Below, piece by piece: positions 46,801 to 56,649 of a stretch of 64,000 bases of DNA. The notes below the pieces were generated by a model. That model saw only the letters and a program-made list of their open reading frames with translations, was not told the origin of the DNA and searched no databases. How positions within the stretch are numbered: the first letter of the stretch is position 1; every line of letters starts with the position of its first letter. Source of the DNA: Mimachlamys varia. Taxonomy: Eukaryota > Mollusca > Bivalvia > Pectinida > Pectinidae. The position numbers were made by a program, and so were the translations under genes. Location: contig OX392536.1 in the NCBI GenBank assembly GCA_947623455.1, forward strand, positions 11,899,282-11,963,281, in the 5' to 3' direction.

Positions 46801-49182
46801 AATTTTTTGTGCGGCATGGCTAATGTTAATGAGAAACAAAAAAAGGTAATTTTATTTCAGTGCAAGAAAAACTAAGCTTTATTATAGCAATATAATTAAT
46901 TTTCCGTTGATTGTTTGCAGAATGCAGCTTTCTGATTGGTTGAAATTTTCTTTTCATTACTCTATGAAAAAAAATTCGAAAATGCCGCGAAAAATGTGAC
47001 GTCACAATAAGACAATCGACGTTGCGTATTTATCTGTAAAAAAGAATCTGTTGTTAGATCAGTCAAATTGTACATAAACGTGTTTAAAATTTGAGAATAA
47101 GTATCAAAAATTAATTAGAAGCATTGATGTCAATTATTTTTTAGCTTCATAGGGTTATGAAACAAATTTTGCTTGCAAACTTTTGTTTACATGGATTCAT
47201 GCAGTTTGCAAACAAAATTTTTTTCATACCCCAATGAAACTAAAAATAATTATCATCAATGCTTAAATAGTAACACTATGTCCAATATCAGTACTTTGCA
47301 TGGACCTTTTTGTTCATTACAAAGTTGCATGAAGATCTGTGCCTAGTTTGGTTATTGAGATTCTTTGAAATGTGAAACATATTTGACTCCTGTGAACTTG
47401 AAGTTAAAGGAGGCCAAGGTCATTCATTTGAACAAATTTGGTAACTCTTTCCCTTCATCCCAACATGCTTCAGGCCAAATATCAGTACAATGTTATTTTT
47501 AGGTTATTGAGAAGTTGTTTGAAGATTCTGAAAATAGTTAACCCCTATAATCTTGAAGTAGGTCTAAACAAATTTGGTAACCAATCATTTAAGCATGATA
47601 CATGCCAAATTGCCAGAGTATTTTGGTTATACAATAATCAAGGTCATTTACTTGTGACCCCTGTGACCTACTTTGTCAATTTATGTACTATATATAATAA
47701 TGAACAAATATCTGCAAAGGAAGATGACAGGACTCATAATTTGCATACAGATGTATGTACATCACAAACATTTTCAACCATCGGAAAAAATGGATCAACA
47801 ATATATAGAGCTATAGTAATTAGTAAGAGAGAAATTCCCTTTAGCAGGAGACTTTGAGGGCAACTTTTGGAAAAAGTTGTTGTTTGGGAGGGTGGGGTGT
47901 AGATAACATTATACATAAAGGATGTGCAATGATTAAGAGTCAAATTAAAGTTCACTTGATGCGTGCAGATAGACTAGAGAGAAGACAACATGTGAATGCA
48001 TTGTATTTACACAACCTCCTTCAGCTTCTTATTCCGCAATTGTGATAGGAAAAACACTATACATGATGTAGCTGGGAGAAAGGAAAATATACCTGAGTGT
48101 TCCATATCGCTCCCTGTCGACTCTGGTGATCAGGAGTCAATCGTACGTAGTTGTTAGTGACCAGAGTACTTCCCACAAAGTCCCACAAAGGCATTGAAGC
48201 TCCTGATCCTATGAAAAGAAATCCACAAGTCTGTCTTAGAAGTACAATTGTCAAGACAAACACAGCTTTTTTAATTTCACAATTTACCTTGAATGGCAAA
48301 AAATGGCTCTTTAAGAAGCAAATCTTTCATTATTGTGCATTATAACTGTCACTGAGCTGTCGACAGGCCTTGAGGGATTGTTCACATTTGTAAGTACAAA
48401 TGGATGCAATAGTTGTATTCAATGACCTGATCAAACATATAGAAGGATTTTCTCGTTTATATTGTGGTGACCTTGATGTGTATAATAAATTTGTCCAACT
48501 AACTTCCATGCCTATTTCATGAACAAACATTCAAGCACCAATGTCGTGCTTAAAGCTTGATTTAAAGATTGGATATTTCTGTTCAATATAAGCCTCATCA
48601 ATGTCAATTAACAAATCTGCCCAATATATAATAAATACTATAGCACTTACATTACAGCCTTCAGCAGTTAATAACCTTTCCCATATAATATATACGTGTA
48701 GTCGTATTGTTTTTGAATGCGTCAATAAGGCTATTGAAATCGACGATCAATCATCATCTGAAATTCAGATTTTTTTATTCCCTTTCCAACTAAATCTCAA
48801 CCTATAGGCAACGGTGTATAGCTAATATTTGACATAATTCAGCATATTGAAGATTGTGTAAATATTAATTGCGGTACAGGAAATGCAATAAGATGTTAGC
48901 AGGAAAGATCGTGTTGAACCACATGTAATCTATGTTGAATACAATATCCGGAAGTTTTGCAACGACATGGTCATGGGAACCCGACCAACCGGTCCATTTT
49001 TGAGGCTGGGTCCGCCTAGAGCGGCTGTGAATACTTCACGTCCGATAATGTTCACCTTGGTATGGCTTCACGAGAGTGTGTTCTCGTCGGAGGTAATCGT
49101 TGGTGTTCCATTCTGCAAACACGCCGATAAAAAGACAAAAACAAGCAACTGCCAAAGACACGGTACACATGTAGGCCGCCAT
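37654..49182 (-). CDS. lman2: LMAN2/VIP36 L-type lectin cargo receptor, complete nine-exon gene (span includes introns)
   Basis: Type I membrane lectin that binds high-mannose glycoproteins and sorts them between ER, Golgi and cis-Golgi carriers. Joined exons are 49056-49182, 48093-48208, 46705-46819, 45214-45296, 44825-44986, 43390-43504, 42315-42367, 42024-42075 and 37654-37802: 972 nt, 323 residues. All junctions are GT/AG with matching phases. Visible parts: signal peptide MAAYMCTVSLAVACFCLF, then REHTLVKPYQG, SMPLWDF, FGDGIAIWY, metal/sugar-site residues in MDTYSNHNG, MVNNGSMTYDHD with its His, a disulfide Cys pair (LAGC, WKEC), GYYFGASA, juxtamembrane stalk, membrane helix from WKIFLIIIL, and tail SRKRFY. 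The KRFY end matches vertebrate VIP36; RKR before FY also recalls the ER-resident paralogue VIPL, so pre-duplication LMAN2/LMAN2L is possible. Confidence 0.96.
38010..42024 (-). repeat. ~37-bp tandem array of duplicated LMAN2 exon 8 donor sites
   Basis: Roughly 66 copies (about 14 at 38010-38538 and 52 at 40078-42024), interrupted by a transposon. In transcript sense the unit is GCACCARGAG then GTAGGTTGTTTGTATTTA then GTTTACTTA, identical to the authentic exon 8 end and intron start. Variants before the GT include AAGAG, AGGAG and ACGAG. A recurrent subtype reads CATGAG then ATAGG, which destroys the GT. Unit length varies by one to four bases through ATAT/ATAC differences. Confidence 0.97.
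38539..40077. mobile_element. 1.54-kb DNA transposon inserted in the LMAN2 intron 8 array
   Basis: Ends CAGGGCTCAC... and ...GTGAGCCCTG are inverted, flanked on both sides by ATACA, a five-base target duplication that restores an intact repeat unit when removed. Subterminal TAGTAGCCA motifs occur many times near both ends. No intact transposase; short frames only. The end sequence recalls hAT-like elements, but those normally make eight-base duplications, so the superfamily is left open. Confidence 0.8.
42024..42075 (-). CDS. lman2: LMAN2 exon 8
   Basis: QQEYWGLPSAEEYDAPR plus one base, a lumenal stalk exon. Its last ten bases and donor (GCACCAAGAG then GTAGGTTG) are the seed of the array that fills intron 8. 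Confidence 0.9.
42315..42367 (-). CDS. lman2: LMAN2 exon 7
   Basis: (D)NHDIISMKLYELDSPEG, end of the lectin domain (human: DNHDIISMKLFQL). Donor GTAAGTATT. Confidence 0.94.
42895..43072. repeat. 15-bp minisatellite in LMAN2 intron 6
   Basis: About 12 copies of GTAAACCTTTGTGGT with GCAAACC and TTGTTGT variants. One copy is shortened. The minus-strand frames reading repeated TTKVYHKGLPQRF are repeat translations. Confidence 0.95.
43390..43504 (-). CDS. lman2: LMAN2 exon 6
   Basis: VSIDIDNKNGWKECFEVRG, KLPLGYYFGASAATGQLA: second disulfide Cys and the GYYFGASA beta strand that closes the lectin fold. Confidence 0.95.
43890..44575. repeat. G-rich irregular minisatellite in LMAN2 intron 5
   Basis: Many copies of GAGAGTTATACATTGT followed by G-rich runs (up to 12 G), especially 44160-44575. 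On the transcript strand this is C-rich. Confidence 0.9.
44825..44986 (-). CDS. lman2: LMAN2 exon 5
   Basis: 54 codons, phase 0: HEHPYISAMVNNGSMTYDHD through LAGCEAKFRNKDYS to HNEILK. Contains the calcium/sugar-site His and the first disulfide Cys; NNGS is a possible N-glycosylation site conserved with human VIP36. Confidence 0.96.
45214..45296 (-). CDS. lman2: LMAN2 exon 4
   Basis: (G)NVFGNSDFYSGLAIFMDTYS then NHNGPHN. MDTYSN supplies the Asp and Asn used for calcium and mannose binding in the family. Confidence 0.95.
45475..45720 (+). repeat. Pearl-like core fragment in LMAN2 intron 3
   Basis: GTGTGGCCAGACCCTTGGTC, TTAGTTTTGGTGGGGATA and CTTACCCCTTAATCCCTGGG correspond to modules of the 13082-15246 element. 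No ends are present. Confidence 0.5.
45890..46478. mobile_element. Non-autonomous DNA transposon with TTCAAGG subterminal repeats
   Basis: Inverted ends around ATTGTAGGGTTCATACGG (45890) and CCGTGCGAATCCTGCAAT (46478), with many AATTCAAGGCTTTTCAAGG copies inside both ends. A minus-strand frame (46026-46232) includes GKCRFNTKWTDDPLFKSLF, which looks like a remnant of a hAT-type transposase N-terminus. Target duplication not resolved. LMAN2 intron 3. Confidence 0.65.
46705..46819 (-). CDS. lman2: LMAN2 exon 3
   Basis: PCRTKNWELHVQFAVHGSG, then FGDGIAIWYAKEKNKL. Holds the conserved GDGIA segment of L-type lectins. Confidence 0.95.
47121..47262. mobile_element. 142-bp foldback element in LMAN2 intron 2
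   Basis: Arms of ~58 bases (GCATTGATGTCAATTATTTT to AATTTTGCTTGCAAAC, and the inverted copy ending CATCAATGC) separated by ~25 bases. Predicted strong hairpin; no coding capacity. Confidence 0.8.
47380..47680. repeat. Dispersed mollusc-type repeat
   Basis: Two to three diverged modules with GACTCCTGTGAACTTGAAG, AAGGTCATTCATTTGAACAA, ATTTGGTAA and CAGGCCAAATATCAGTA, similar in style to the module in 32064-32694. The reading frame across it is not a gene. Confidence 0.55.
48093..48208 (-). CDS. lman2: LMAN2 exon 2
   Basis: (G)SGASMPLWDFVGSTLVTN to SRQGAIWNTQ, the first beta-sandwich strands of the lectin domain. Acceptor TTTTCATAG, donor GTATAT. Confidence 0.95.
49056..49182 (-). CDS. lman2: LMAN2 exon 1
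   Basis: 42 codons plus one base: start ATG in AAACATGGCGGC, signal peptide of ~23 residues ending near VFA, then EWNTNDYLRREHTLVKPYQ. Donor GTGAACA. Confidence 0.95.
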
Positions 49183-49240
49183 GTTTCTAAAAGTACAACG
49201 CACTTCCGTTTTCCCCAAAGTTCTACTTCCGGGCGGGTTT
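49183..49240 (-). promoter_or_regulatory. LMAN2 promoter-proximal region: TISU/YY1 start element and two ETS sites
   Basis: The start codon context AAACATGGCGGC matches the TISU/YY1 consensus SAASATGGCGGC at 11 of 12 positions. Directly upstream on the minus strand are CGGAAGT at 49202-49208 and CCGGAAGT at 49225-49232, both ETS-family sites. TISU marks housekeeping genes with very short 5' untranslated regions, so transcription probably starts within a few tens of bases of the ATG. Confidence 0.7.
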
Positions 49241-49407
49241 GCCTGCCTTTATGTGGCCAGGACGGTCTCTCTAGTTCCAGTTTGTATATGCTTGTCTAGA
49301 TTAGAATATTCTTCAGTATTGATTTCGAATTCATCAACCGTATTTCAAAATATATATCGACTTCATACAATTTCCATGTCTACATGTCAGTTGCACTATT
49401 GGTTATA

Positions 49408-49460
49408 TAATTTACAAGAGGTCCGAGTGACCTGTATTGCTCATATAGAGCTTTGCAACT
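49408..49460 (+). repeat. Pearl-like element head fragment
   Basis: ACAAGAGGTCCGAGTGACCT then GTATTGCTCA resembles the head hairpin at 13082 and 32064. No core or tail follows. Confidence 0.45.
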
Positions 49461-50167
49461 TGGACATTTTCCCACAAAATAAATGATTATAAAAATATTT
49501 ATTCAAGTTATTGGTAACAATAACATAACACCAATCACATTAAGATGGGCAATATCTATTTTTTATTTTCACAGATGGTATCAAATTCTAACTGAAGAAT
49601 TAAATCATGCATCATTTTACCTTGGATTACACGTACAGCCTTGCAAATTGCGGGCTTATTTCAAATGGGGCCATTAATCCTTTTGTAATTTTTAGAAAAT
49701 TAGTAATTTGCTTTTCAAGGTATAAAATGATATTGATAAATTATAATTTAGATTAAATCAACATGAAAAAAAGAAATATTTGATATTTATAAGTTATTTT
49801 ACATTACTGTATCACAATGAACATGTTTGAATGATTCTTTACTGATAAAACTACTATTTGATGTTATATATATGACGTAATATATAAAAATCACAAAGTC
49901 ACAAACTGGGTTGGTATTGAATCGTTGTTCGACAGCATCCCAATTTGTAACAATATGAAAAATAAAGAGAAATACTTTAATAACAATAAGTTATTTTACA
50001 TGTATCACAATGAGCAAGTTTGAACGATTTTTTTCTGTCAAAACTACTTTTGGATGTTATATGCCGTGATGGTTAAAAGTTGTTACAAACCGGGTTGGTA
50101 TTGAATCGTTAATTGTTCAACAACATCCAAATTTGAAATGATCTAAGCTCTTTTTTGATTAAGTGAA

Positions 50168-50405
50168 CTACAATAAGATTGTTACAAATTGGGTAAGTAT
50201 TACAAATTGGGTTATTATTACAAATTGGGTTGATATTACGAATTGGGTTATTATTACAAATTGGGTTCTTATTACAAATTGGGTTATTATTACAAATTGG
50301 GTTGATATTACGAATTGGGTTATCATTACAAATTGGGTTATTATTACAAATTGGGTTAGTATTAGAATTGGGTTAGTATTACAAATTGGGTTAGTATTAC
50401 AAATT
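50168..50405. repeat. 18-bp minisatellite upstream of LMAN2
   Basis: About 13 copies of ATTACAAATTGGGTTATT, with GATATTACG and AGTATT variants, ~1 kb upstream of the LMAN2 start. A 16-base poly-G run lies at 50474-50489. Confidence 0.95.
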
Positions 50406-50499
50406 TGCATGTAACAGTGCTCCCCTACGAAAATCTAATTGCAGCACTCTAACCAAGCTAAGGATGGAAGGGTGGGGGGGGGGGGGGGGTTACTCACTT

Positions 50500-51865
50500 T
50501 ATATATAACAATGGAAAGTTTTGATATAGGATAACAATGGCAAACCAATTAAAGGCATGTTTCATACTAGGTAACTTACCTGTGTAAAAGTTACCTGTTT
50601 GAACATTACCTGTGTCTATAGACTATAGTACCATACAGTATATATAGTACTAAACACATAATTACATGAGTAAAAAAAATATCATTCAAATAATATTTAT
50701 AATACAGTTCAATACACTAATGACTTTATCGTGAGAAAATTCATATACAATTCAAAAACAACCAACACCCATACATAATTATCAGTTTGAAAACTACCTT
50801 CATACATACGTGAAGTATCCATGTCCAGGAGACGGATTTATATAAGTTACTAAGCGAATAATGCCGAATGAAAAGTGGAAATTACATGAAAGGAACATTG
50901 AGGCCATAGATCGTTTTAATTAGGGATTACATGCTTAAAATATTGAAACGATAATATCACTATTTGACACGTATGTAACATGTATACTTAATTATGGTTG
51001 TGAGGTGTAGACTAGGGTCATCATGCATCTATCATCAAAATCGACACTGTACATCTTCTTTTTCTGAACTATTGAATGTGAAGAAAAGTATTTTGAAACG
51101 GGTAGATATTATTTACATGAACAGCGTAAAACAAATATCATGAAATATTGGTAAAAGTTCGTAAAAAGGAAAAAAGTGTGTATTAAAGACATGTTATGAC
51201 ACTGTTTTTAGCTCAATATCAGAAAGCCAAGTTAGAAATCAAACTGGATTTATCAAGTTAAATATGATTTATGAAGAGTCTATGATCTGTTAAATGTTAT
51301 TCTTATACGATCATATTGAAGTCTTAAATATTTCACTGACAAATAAATTTCCATTTGAAAACTATCTATTTAATTATTTAAAGTGCAAATGTATAATAAA
51401 ATAAATCAATACACTTCATCTAATCATATCAGTACATTTAAGATATATATATAAATCGGTTCACCACTGATTAAAAAACAGGTAGGACCCACAGGTAAAA
51501 ACACAGGTAAATATTGCCAAAATTAATCAGAAACAGACTATAATCCTCCTAACAACATTCTTCCCCATATTTTTTTTTAAAGTGGGGGACGTGGGAAACA
51601 GCTGGATGGAGTAAGCTAGATCTCCGTTCCAATACATCGGCGCTATTTTCTGTATTGCTTTATTTTGGTGTTTCTTTGTACATATAACCCCTGCTATATT
51701 TTTAAAAACATTGATAATAATGATATACTTTATTTGTTACTGGACAATCAAATATTCAGTTTTTATTAGGTAAGACAGTTCATTTTAGATAACATAGAAA
51801 GGGGTATTTGTTAATTACTTATATACATAATACATACATTTCTATTTTTTTTTCATAATATAAGA
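50500..51865. other. Intergenic, no gene supported
   Basis: AT-rich. A minus-strand ATG at ~50822 reads MDTSRMYEG up to a GTAGTT donor-like site, but nothing downstream confirms it. Clusters of ACAGGTAA-like donor motifs occur near 50575-50625 (minus) and 51478-51510 (plus). Confidence 0.4.
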
Positions 51866-51869
51866 AATA

Positions 51870-52125
51870 GCGGTAACATCCTGTTAAAATATAACTGTCA
51901 AAATCCAATATGGCAGCCTATCGGCCGTATTGTTTTTCTGATTTCTCCGAAAAGTAGACAATGCCCAACTAGGGACCTAGGGGGAACATGGAATTTGAGA
52001 ATGATCCATCCAGCACTTCTCAAGAAATAGCGGTAACAAGAATTGGTTAAGGACGGACGGACGGACGGATGGCGAGGGCATGGTGATTTGAATAGTCCTT
52101 CATCTGATGATGGTGGGCTAAAAAC
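51870..52125 (+). repeat. Dispersed mollusc-type repeat with ACGG tail
   Basis: AATAGCGGTAACATCCTG, a TCAAAATCCAATATGGCAGC block, GGAATTTGAGAATGATCCAT, (GGAC)4-5 at 52052-52071 and the end CATCTGATGATGGTGGGCTA. Same family as 11990-12415. Confidence 0.65.
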
Positions 52126-52879
52126 GTTCTGGTAATTATTTTTCGATCAAAGATAGATATCATAAACTTTTGTTCGTAGTTTTGTCTGTTTAGTGAATTC
52201 GAGTTATCTTTCTTCGGACACTAAAGTTACAAAAGAAAAACTGACGCACGAAAATATTAGTTTCACCTTTTATTCATTAAAGTTGTATGTTGCTATTTTC
52301 CCCCATTTGCAGAAAAGTTTGGTTGTTATAATTTTTGACAGTTGCCATATTTTTGACATTCAGTAGTGTGTGACATACATTGGCTTAGCTACAATGTACA
52401 TCTAAACATATTGAAAGGAGCGCCATAATTGAACACCAATACTTACATGTTTATACATGTACATACAGTTGATACAGAAGTATACGTATACATTCAGTAT
52501 TAGACAAGACATGTTGTAACGTCAAGGTAAACCAAGACATACAACAGTCACCGCATGACACTGGAGCAGTACAAGTTATGACGTCATACTCATGACTACG
52601 TCACAATGTCTCATAGAATTCTATGTTATCCGGAAATAAAACATGCATTTGGTAAAGTTGATTCATCTAGTGTCTGTGTATAGGAAATGAAAAGACATAT
52701 CTACATGTATATTTACCATGACAGTATAACCCTACCAAATTCTGTTGGCTTGGTTACATGTACAATCGAAGTCATGTATCTTTGTTGATTCGAGTTCCTG
52801 TTCGCTTTGATGTTCGTCAGCCTCAGTTGCTTTGTTTTTTACCAGTCCTGTTGTTTTGTTGTTCCTTTACCTGCTGTTC

Positions 52880-53330
52880 CTTTACCTGCTGTTTTATTGT
52901 TGTCTCAGCCTCTGTTACTCTGTTGTTTTTCTCAGTCTCTGTTACTCTGTTGTTTTCTCACCTTCTGTTACTCTGTTGTTTTCTCAGTCTCTGTTACTCT
53001 GTTGTTTTCTCAGACTCTGTTACTCTGTTGTTTTCTCAGCCTCTGTTACTCTGTTGTTTTCTCATAATCTGTTTCTCTGTTGTTTTCTCAGCCTCTGTTA
53101 TTCTATTGTTTTCTCAGTCTCTGTTACTCTGTTGTTTTCTTAGACTCTGTTACTCTGTTGTTTTCTCAGCCTCTGTTACGCTGTTGTTTTCTCAGCCTCT
53201 GTTACTCTGTTGTTTTCTCATACTCTGTTTCTCTGTTGTTTTCTCAGCCTCTATTATACTCTGTTATTTTCTCAGCCTCTGTTCCTTTGTTGTTGCCTCG
53301 GTCTCTATTACTCTGTTATTTTCCAGGCCT
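52880..53330 (+). repeat. 24-25-bp pyrimidine-rich minisatellite with acceptor-like units
   Basis: About 17 copies of CTCTGTTACTCTGTTG + TTTTCTCAG with minor variants. T/C-rich similar sequence continues to ~53960 without clear periodicity. Every unit reads as a polypyrimidine tract ending in CAG on the plus strand. The frames with repeated LLCCFLSLCYSVVFS are repeat translations. Confidence 0.9.
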
Positions 53331-53984
53331 GTTGTTTCATTGCTATCCCGTTCTTTTTGTTTTGATTTTTTCCAGTCCATGTTGTTTTGTTTCTCACAGT
53401 CGTTATTTACTCAATGTCCGTTGCTTTATTGTTCCTCATTCCTGCTGTTTTGTTATTTCCCCAGTCCTCTTTAATTCCTGCTGTTTTGTTATTTCCCCAG
53501 TCCTCTTTAATTCAATGCTTTCAATGTCCCCGTTGTTTTCTTCTCCTGAAGTTATTTTTTTTCATTGTTTCCTTAGCCCTTGTTTTTCTGTTTTTTGTTG
53601 TTTTCTGTTTCATTCCTCGCTGTTTCGATTTTTTTCATCAGTCGTTAATATTTCTTCAGTCCTGCTGTTCTGACGATTCCTCTGTCAATATTATTTTTTG
53701 CTCCTTAGCTGTTGTTGTCTTTCCATTCCCCGTGCTGTTGTTGTTCCTTTATCTTTGTTGCTATGCTATTCCTCATTCCCCGTTAACATGATGTGCCTCA
53801 GCTTCCGTTTCTCTGTTGTATTGTTGTTTCTCAGTCCGTGTTGTTTTGTTATTTTGTCAGTCCTAAATGGTTTGTTGTCCCTTTGTCCCTGTTCCGTTGT
53901 TCTTCACAGTTCCTGTTGCTTTCAGTGTTCGTCAGTCCCCCTGCTTTGTTGCTCTCATTCCTATTTATTCTCCAATTTCCAGTT

Positions 53985-54190
53985 TAATACACCGGGGGTG
54001 TATTATGGTATGACGTTGTCCGCCCGTTTGTCCGTCCGTCGTAAACTTTTATTTGTCCGGATATCTCCTATAGTTATCAGCAAAACTCTTTCAAACTAAA
54101 CAATTTTAATCACCATGATATGGCTTTGTATTTTTCTGAACGGCTGTTTGATTTGACAATATTTACTAGAGTTATGGCCCTTTGACACTT
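53985..54190. repeat. Dispersed repeat end with GTCCGTCCGT
   Basis: CACCGGGGGTGTATTATGGT, GTCCGCCCGTTTGTCCGTCC, TATCAGCAAAACTCTTTCAA and GAGTTATGGCCCTTTGAC resemble the ACGG-bearing ends of mollusc interspersed repeats in reverse orientation. Confidence 0.5.
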
Positions 54191-54379
54191 GGTATTTTTC
54201 AATGCTTTTCACTGCTTCTACTATTCTACTACTTTAACGCTTACGACTGGTATCATTGTCGGACACTCACGTGACACAGCTCTCTCAGTTGTGTCCCAGT
54301 ATACAAAAGAAGTAAAAGTGTACTGTACCGTGGGTTTCCGCCGATGGGCTGGTATTCACTGCTACTTTAAACGCTGATT

Positions 54380-55075
54380 CTGACGGCTAGTGCTCACTGT
54401 TACTCCGTATATACGTTGATACTGTAGCTAGTACTCATTGCTACTATGTATAAACGCTTAATCTGACGGCTGGTATTCAATGCCATTACGTATATACAAA
54501 TACACTGACGGCTAGTATTCACTGCTTATACGTATATACGTTGGACTCTGACGGCTGGTGTTCACTGCTAGTACGTATTTACGTTGACTCTGACGGTCGG
54601 TATTCACTGCTACTAAGTATACACGGTGATACTGACGGTCGGTATTCACTGCTACTAAGTATACACGGTGATACTGACGGTCGGTATTCACTGCTACTAA
54701 GTATACACGGTGATACTGACGGTCGGTATTCACTGCTACTAAGTATATGTAACGTGCAGGCGGTCACCCATCCAACTACTGACCACGCTCACCGTTGCTT
54801 AACTAGCGTGAACGGGTCCCCGGGTTATACCGCATGACTGAAAAAGCTAGCTTGCCAGTTAGGCAGTATTTCCCCCTCATATACCTAGCTGGACATTACA
54901 TATACACGGTGATACTGACGGTCGGTATTCACTGGTACTACGTATACACGGTGATACTGACGGCTGGTATTCACTGGTACTACGTATATACGTTGACTCT
55001 GACGGCTGGTATTCACTGTTACTCCGTATATACGTTGACTCTGACGGCTGGTATTCACTGTTACTAGATACATTT
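54380..55075. repeat. ~42-bp minisatellite, interrupted
   Basis: Copies of ACTGACGGTCGGTATTCACT + GCTACTAAGTATACACGGTG, degenerate at 54380-54580, uniform at 54590-54745, then resuming at 54898-55065 after a 5S-like insertion. Confidence 0.95.
54752..54841 (-). pseudogene. 5S rRNA-derived fragment (SINE3-type head or 5S pseudogene)
   Basis: Read on the minus strand it contains GTTAAGCAACGGTGAGC, then AGTAGTTGGATGGGTGACC and GCC, matching the internal control region and 3' half of eukaryotic 5S rRNA (AGTACTTGGATGGGTGACC). The 5' part is diverged and the 3' stem is lost, so it is not a functional 5S gene. It sits inside the 42-bp array. Confidence 0.75.
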
Positions 55076-55079
55076 ACAA

Positions 55080-56460
55080 ACGTGGACACAGGGTATAGTG
55101 AATTAATACTTTAGAAATAAGATGTACAATTTCAGTTGAAGATTTTTTAAAAATCGGTATTGTTTCGTTGTTTTTGTTAATGTTTAAGATGCATACGATT
55201 TTGTCTTTGGCAGTCATCACATAGTTCGATAGTTTTAAGAGAATTTTTCATTATACAGTCGGCTTCACCCGATATCCCGCGAAGACATGTTTTTCTATGT
55301 TTGATATAAGAGAATGTGCGGTATAAACAATGATAACGTGTAATTAACATATTAGAAAGAATAAAATAATCGCGTTTAGAGTCGGAGTCCTCGTGCACTT
55401 AAACAACTGTTGAAACAAGCAAATCATCCTACGGTAGTATGCGGGAGATAAAATTGTCTTCGGTGTCCGTTTCTCACGGAGACAGCACGCGTAAACAGCG
55501 TTCTTAACTGTTATGGTGAGACAGCGGCGTGAGGAAAACATCAATTAAGGCGATATTAGAAATTTACAGACTTCCGTTGAGATTCGCATTAAACTGACAA
55601 AGCGTTTGTATCATTAAATCTTAATTAAATTCTAATGGACACAAAAATAAGTACATTGGGTATGCATAATTTGATTTGATTGGATTTCCTCTTCTACTAT
55701 TAGTGTTTGCTAACATGACCAGATACGTTTACGTCTCTGACATAGAGTACTCTTCTGTTCCATCATACCCATTAGGTTAAGTAAATAATTAAAGCGCAAT
55801 GTTTTGTGTACAGGTTCAATTTCGGGTAAAAGTATGTATAGGGAACGCTTGATTTATTTTATGGTTACATTTTACAATATCCGGGTCACTTCGTCCAAAT
55901 CTATTGAAATGTTTTCAATGTCTTTCAGTCTTTCATGTTTGTTTACTGTTATGTATTTACTTTTTATGGCATTGTCTTTTGTCACTATATGGTGTCTTAG
56001 AGAACTGTGTCGTTGATGGAGCGTAAATAACATGTACGACACATGCTATTCCATTGAGAGTATTAGTACAGCACAGACCGGACCTACAGTGTCCAGCCTC
56101 ATCAACAGCTCACGTTTATAGTGACATAAGTCTCAAAATGCCAAGCGCTATTTTAGCCGTCGTCATTGTCTGTTTATGTTGGATATTGAACCATGAATGA
56201 CAGACATCTATATTTAGAACAGTAATGATATGATGCTTCCGTTATAGTTTGCCTGGAGTTGGCCTGGTGACCTGGTAATCTTTAAAACCTTTTAGGTACT
56301 TTCGCTGAAATTCGATTCCTGGAGTGATGAGACAACTTGATAAAGTAACTTTGACATCGAGTTGCTGGAACGAGAAATAATTGATAATCAGCCATATTCA
56401 ACATACTAACAGCTAGGGCAGACGGACAAATAACACAGAAACACAGAGGACGAAGGAAGC
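55080..56460. other. No gene supported
   Basis: Mixed-composition sequence with short frames on both strands and no splice-consistent exon with a recognisable motif. Confidence 0.4.
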
Positions 56461-56467
56461 CACAATT

Positions 56468-56645
56468 TATAACACGTGGTACTCATCAGGTACCCATAGC
56501 CACATGTGGTACCCGTAAGGTACAGAGAACCACATATGGTACCCGTAAGGTACCCAGAACCACATGTGGTACCTGTAAGGTACACATAATCACATGTGGT
56601 ACCCGTAATGTACCCATAGCCACAAGTGGTACCTATAATCATATT
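56468..56645. repeat. 30-bp minisatellite, six copies
   Basis: Copies of CACATGTGGTACCCGTAAGG + TACCCAGAAC. CACATGTG and GGTACC are themselves palindromes, so each unit has small inverted symmetry. Confidence 0.9.
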
Positions 56646-56649
56646 CAGA

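Noticed and set aside
47438..47857. Plus-strand frame of 139 codons
   Set aside because: Lies over a dispersed mollusc-type repeat with internal modules and inside LMAN2 intron 3/2 territory on the opposite strand; no protein motif.
50780..50830. Minus-strand MDTSRMYEG followed by a GTAGTT donor-like site, as an alternative first exon
   Set aside because: The LMAN2 first exon at 49182 already has a good start and signal peptide; no exon was found to pair with this one.
52758..54099. Overlapping Cys/Phe/Leu-rich plus-strand frames of 130-240 codons
   Set aside because: T/C-rich minisatellite and low-complexity sequence open in all three frames; composition alone explains the apparent membrane-like peptides.
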